A stretch of DNA of 5,747 bases from CAYWEP01 sp964613075 (GTDB taxonomy: Bacteria > Patescibacteriota > Microgenomatia > Levybacterales > UBA12049): assembly GCA_964613075.1 (NCBI GenBank), contig CAZTFV010000068.1:1-5747 (forward strand), given 5' to 3'. The translations under genes were made by a program, and so were the position numbers. Position 1 is the first letter of the stretch; each line of letters begins with the position of its first letter. Of this stretch, positions 5,340 to 5,747 are shown piece by piece. The notes beneath the pieces were generated by a model. The model was not told where the DNA came from. It saw only the letters and a program-made list of their open reading frames with translations, and did no database searches.

Positions 5340-5447
5340 GTGCGCATCCCGAGGAGAACCCTTCTTCTTGTACCGTTTGTCGCTGGTGTAGGGGCTTTCT
5401 TTGACGGTAATCGAAGATTAGATGAAGCTGAACAAGCACAAGCTTGA
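5340..5447 (+). CDS. Possible small membrane peptide, 35 aa
   Basis: From a GTG at 5340 the frame encodes a basic start (RIPRR), a hydrophobic stretch TLLLVPFVAGVGAFF and a polar tail DGNRRLDEAEQAQA, the usual shape of a single-pass membrane peptide. The same frame is open further back to a TAA at 5271 but lacks a start codon there. It overlaps the next gene's ATG at 5422 by 26 bp. It could instead be the middle of a longer gene interrupted by frameshifts. No homologue is recognised. Confidence 0.35.
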   Translation: MRIPRRTLLLVPFVAGVGAFFDGNRRLDEAEQAQA

Positions 5448-5664
5448 TATTTCTGTTTCCCTTGAAAGGTCTTATGGCAGAGTCCCTGCAAGTCCTGGTT
5501 TTGATGAAATGGCTCAAGAAAGAAGGCAAAAGCTACAAGAGGAAGTTGAGCGAGAAAAGTTACTAGGCAAAGCAGAAATGGGTGGTGGATTCTTGGTAGC
5601 TGTTGCCAGCACTATTGTCTTCTTCCGGTCTCGAGGCAGAAGACTTAATCAAAAAGCCGCATAA
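5422..5664 (+). CDS. Small hypothetical protein with C-terminal membrane segment
   Basis: The 80-residue product has a polar N-terminal half, a strongly charged helical stretch at about 30-50 (QERRQKLQEEVEREKLLGK) that could form a short coiled coil, then one membrane segment GGGFLVAVASTIVFF (about 54-68) and a basic tail RSRGRRLNQKAA. Basic residues after the helix suggest the C-terminus faces the cytoplasm. The ATG at 5422 directly follows a TAG in the same frame and has no Shine-Dalgarno site. The same frame upstream of that stop holds another short open stretch from a GTG at 5281. It may be a separate gene, coupled to the 5340 peptide by overlap, or the 3' part of a frameshifted gene. No family is recognised. 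Confidence 0.55.
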   Translation: MKLNKHKLDISVSLERSYGRVPASPGFDEMAQERRQKLQEEVEREKLLGKAEMGGGFLVAVASTIVFFRSRGRRLNQKAA

Positions 5665-5671
5665 ATAAATT

Positions 5672-5680
5672 TGTTATTAT
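5672..5680 (+). promoter_or_regulatory. Extended -10 promoter of the last gene
   Basis: TGTTATTAT is an extended -10 box (TG, one base, TATTAT) ending seven bases before the ATG at 5688. As with the gene at 4978, this predicts an mRNA beginning at or next to the start codon. Confidence 0.55.
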
Positions 5681-5687
5681 TAAGCAT

Positions 5688-5747
5688 ATGGAAGCGCTTG
5701 AATTTGCTAGGCGTTTTGCAGAGCGGCGTCCTGTAACAGAGACTGGA
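5688..5747 (+). CDS. Start of an unidentified gene, cut by the window end
   Basis: Twenty codons are visible, opening MEALEFARRFAERRPVTETG, with no stop before the window ends. The assignment rests on the ATG preceded by an extended -10 box and a continuous frame. The fragment is too short to assign a family. Confidence 0.5.
   Translation, partial: MEALEFARRFAERRPVTETG

Overview
The window looks like a piece of a small, compact bacterial genome, most likely from the Patescibacteria (Candidate Phyla Radiation). This is an inference from the gene mix: an archaeal/eukaryal-style ATP-dependent DNA ligase, two paralogous four-helix-bundle (23S rRNA intervening-sequence type) proteins, a Fic protein with a C-terminal winged helix, and a small DUF5654-like membrane protein. 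Few recognisable Shine-Dalgarno sites are present, bacterial -10 boxes sit almost on top of start codons, and there are many 'CTTCGCTCAGGATGAC'-type palindromic repeats. No rRNA or marker gene is present to prove it.

Layout. Positions 1-230 hold a probable terminator followed by a nested palindromic repeat element. A plus-strand gene of unknown function follows (267-1064), with a 21-bp perfect inverted repeat across its presumed promoter. It converges with a minus-strand block read right to left: four-helix-bundle protein 2 (4907-4521), Fic protein (4489-3440), four-helix-bundle protein 1 (3395-3042), and ATP-dependent DNA ligase (2991-1153). Gaps in this block are 31-50 bp, so co-transcription is possible, but a good -10 box lies directly before the Fic gene. 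Diverging from the block are plus-strand small membrane protein genes: a DUF5654-like gene (4978-5235), a puzzling stretch with overlapping short reading frames (5281-5664), and the first 20 codons of a further gene (5688 onward).

Three things stand out. (1) One palindromic repeat family occurs between genes at 56-195 and also inside the ligase coding sequence at two places. There it is read in frame and adds about 26 residues just before the C-terminal ALRFPR motif and about 10 residues in an N-terminal linker. This resembles the protein-inserting palindromic elements of Rickettsia. (2) Each four-helix-bundle gene is bracketed by its own short inverted repeats, a different sequence for each gene. 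Each looks like a small cassette that can form a stem with the gene in the loop, as in rRNA intervening sequences. (3) Several plus-strand genes have a -10 box only 5-10 nt before the start codon, which predicts leaderless mRNAs.

The ligase would act in replication or repair. The Fic protein would AMPylate or otherwise modify a target protein. The remaining genes have no function that can be read from sequence alone.
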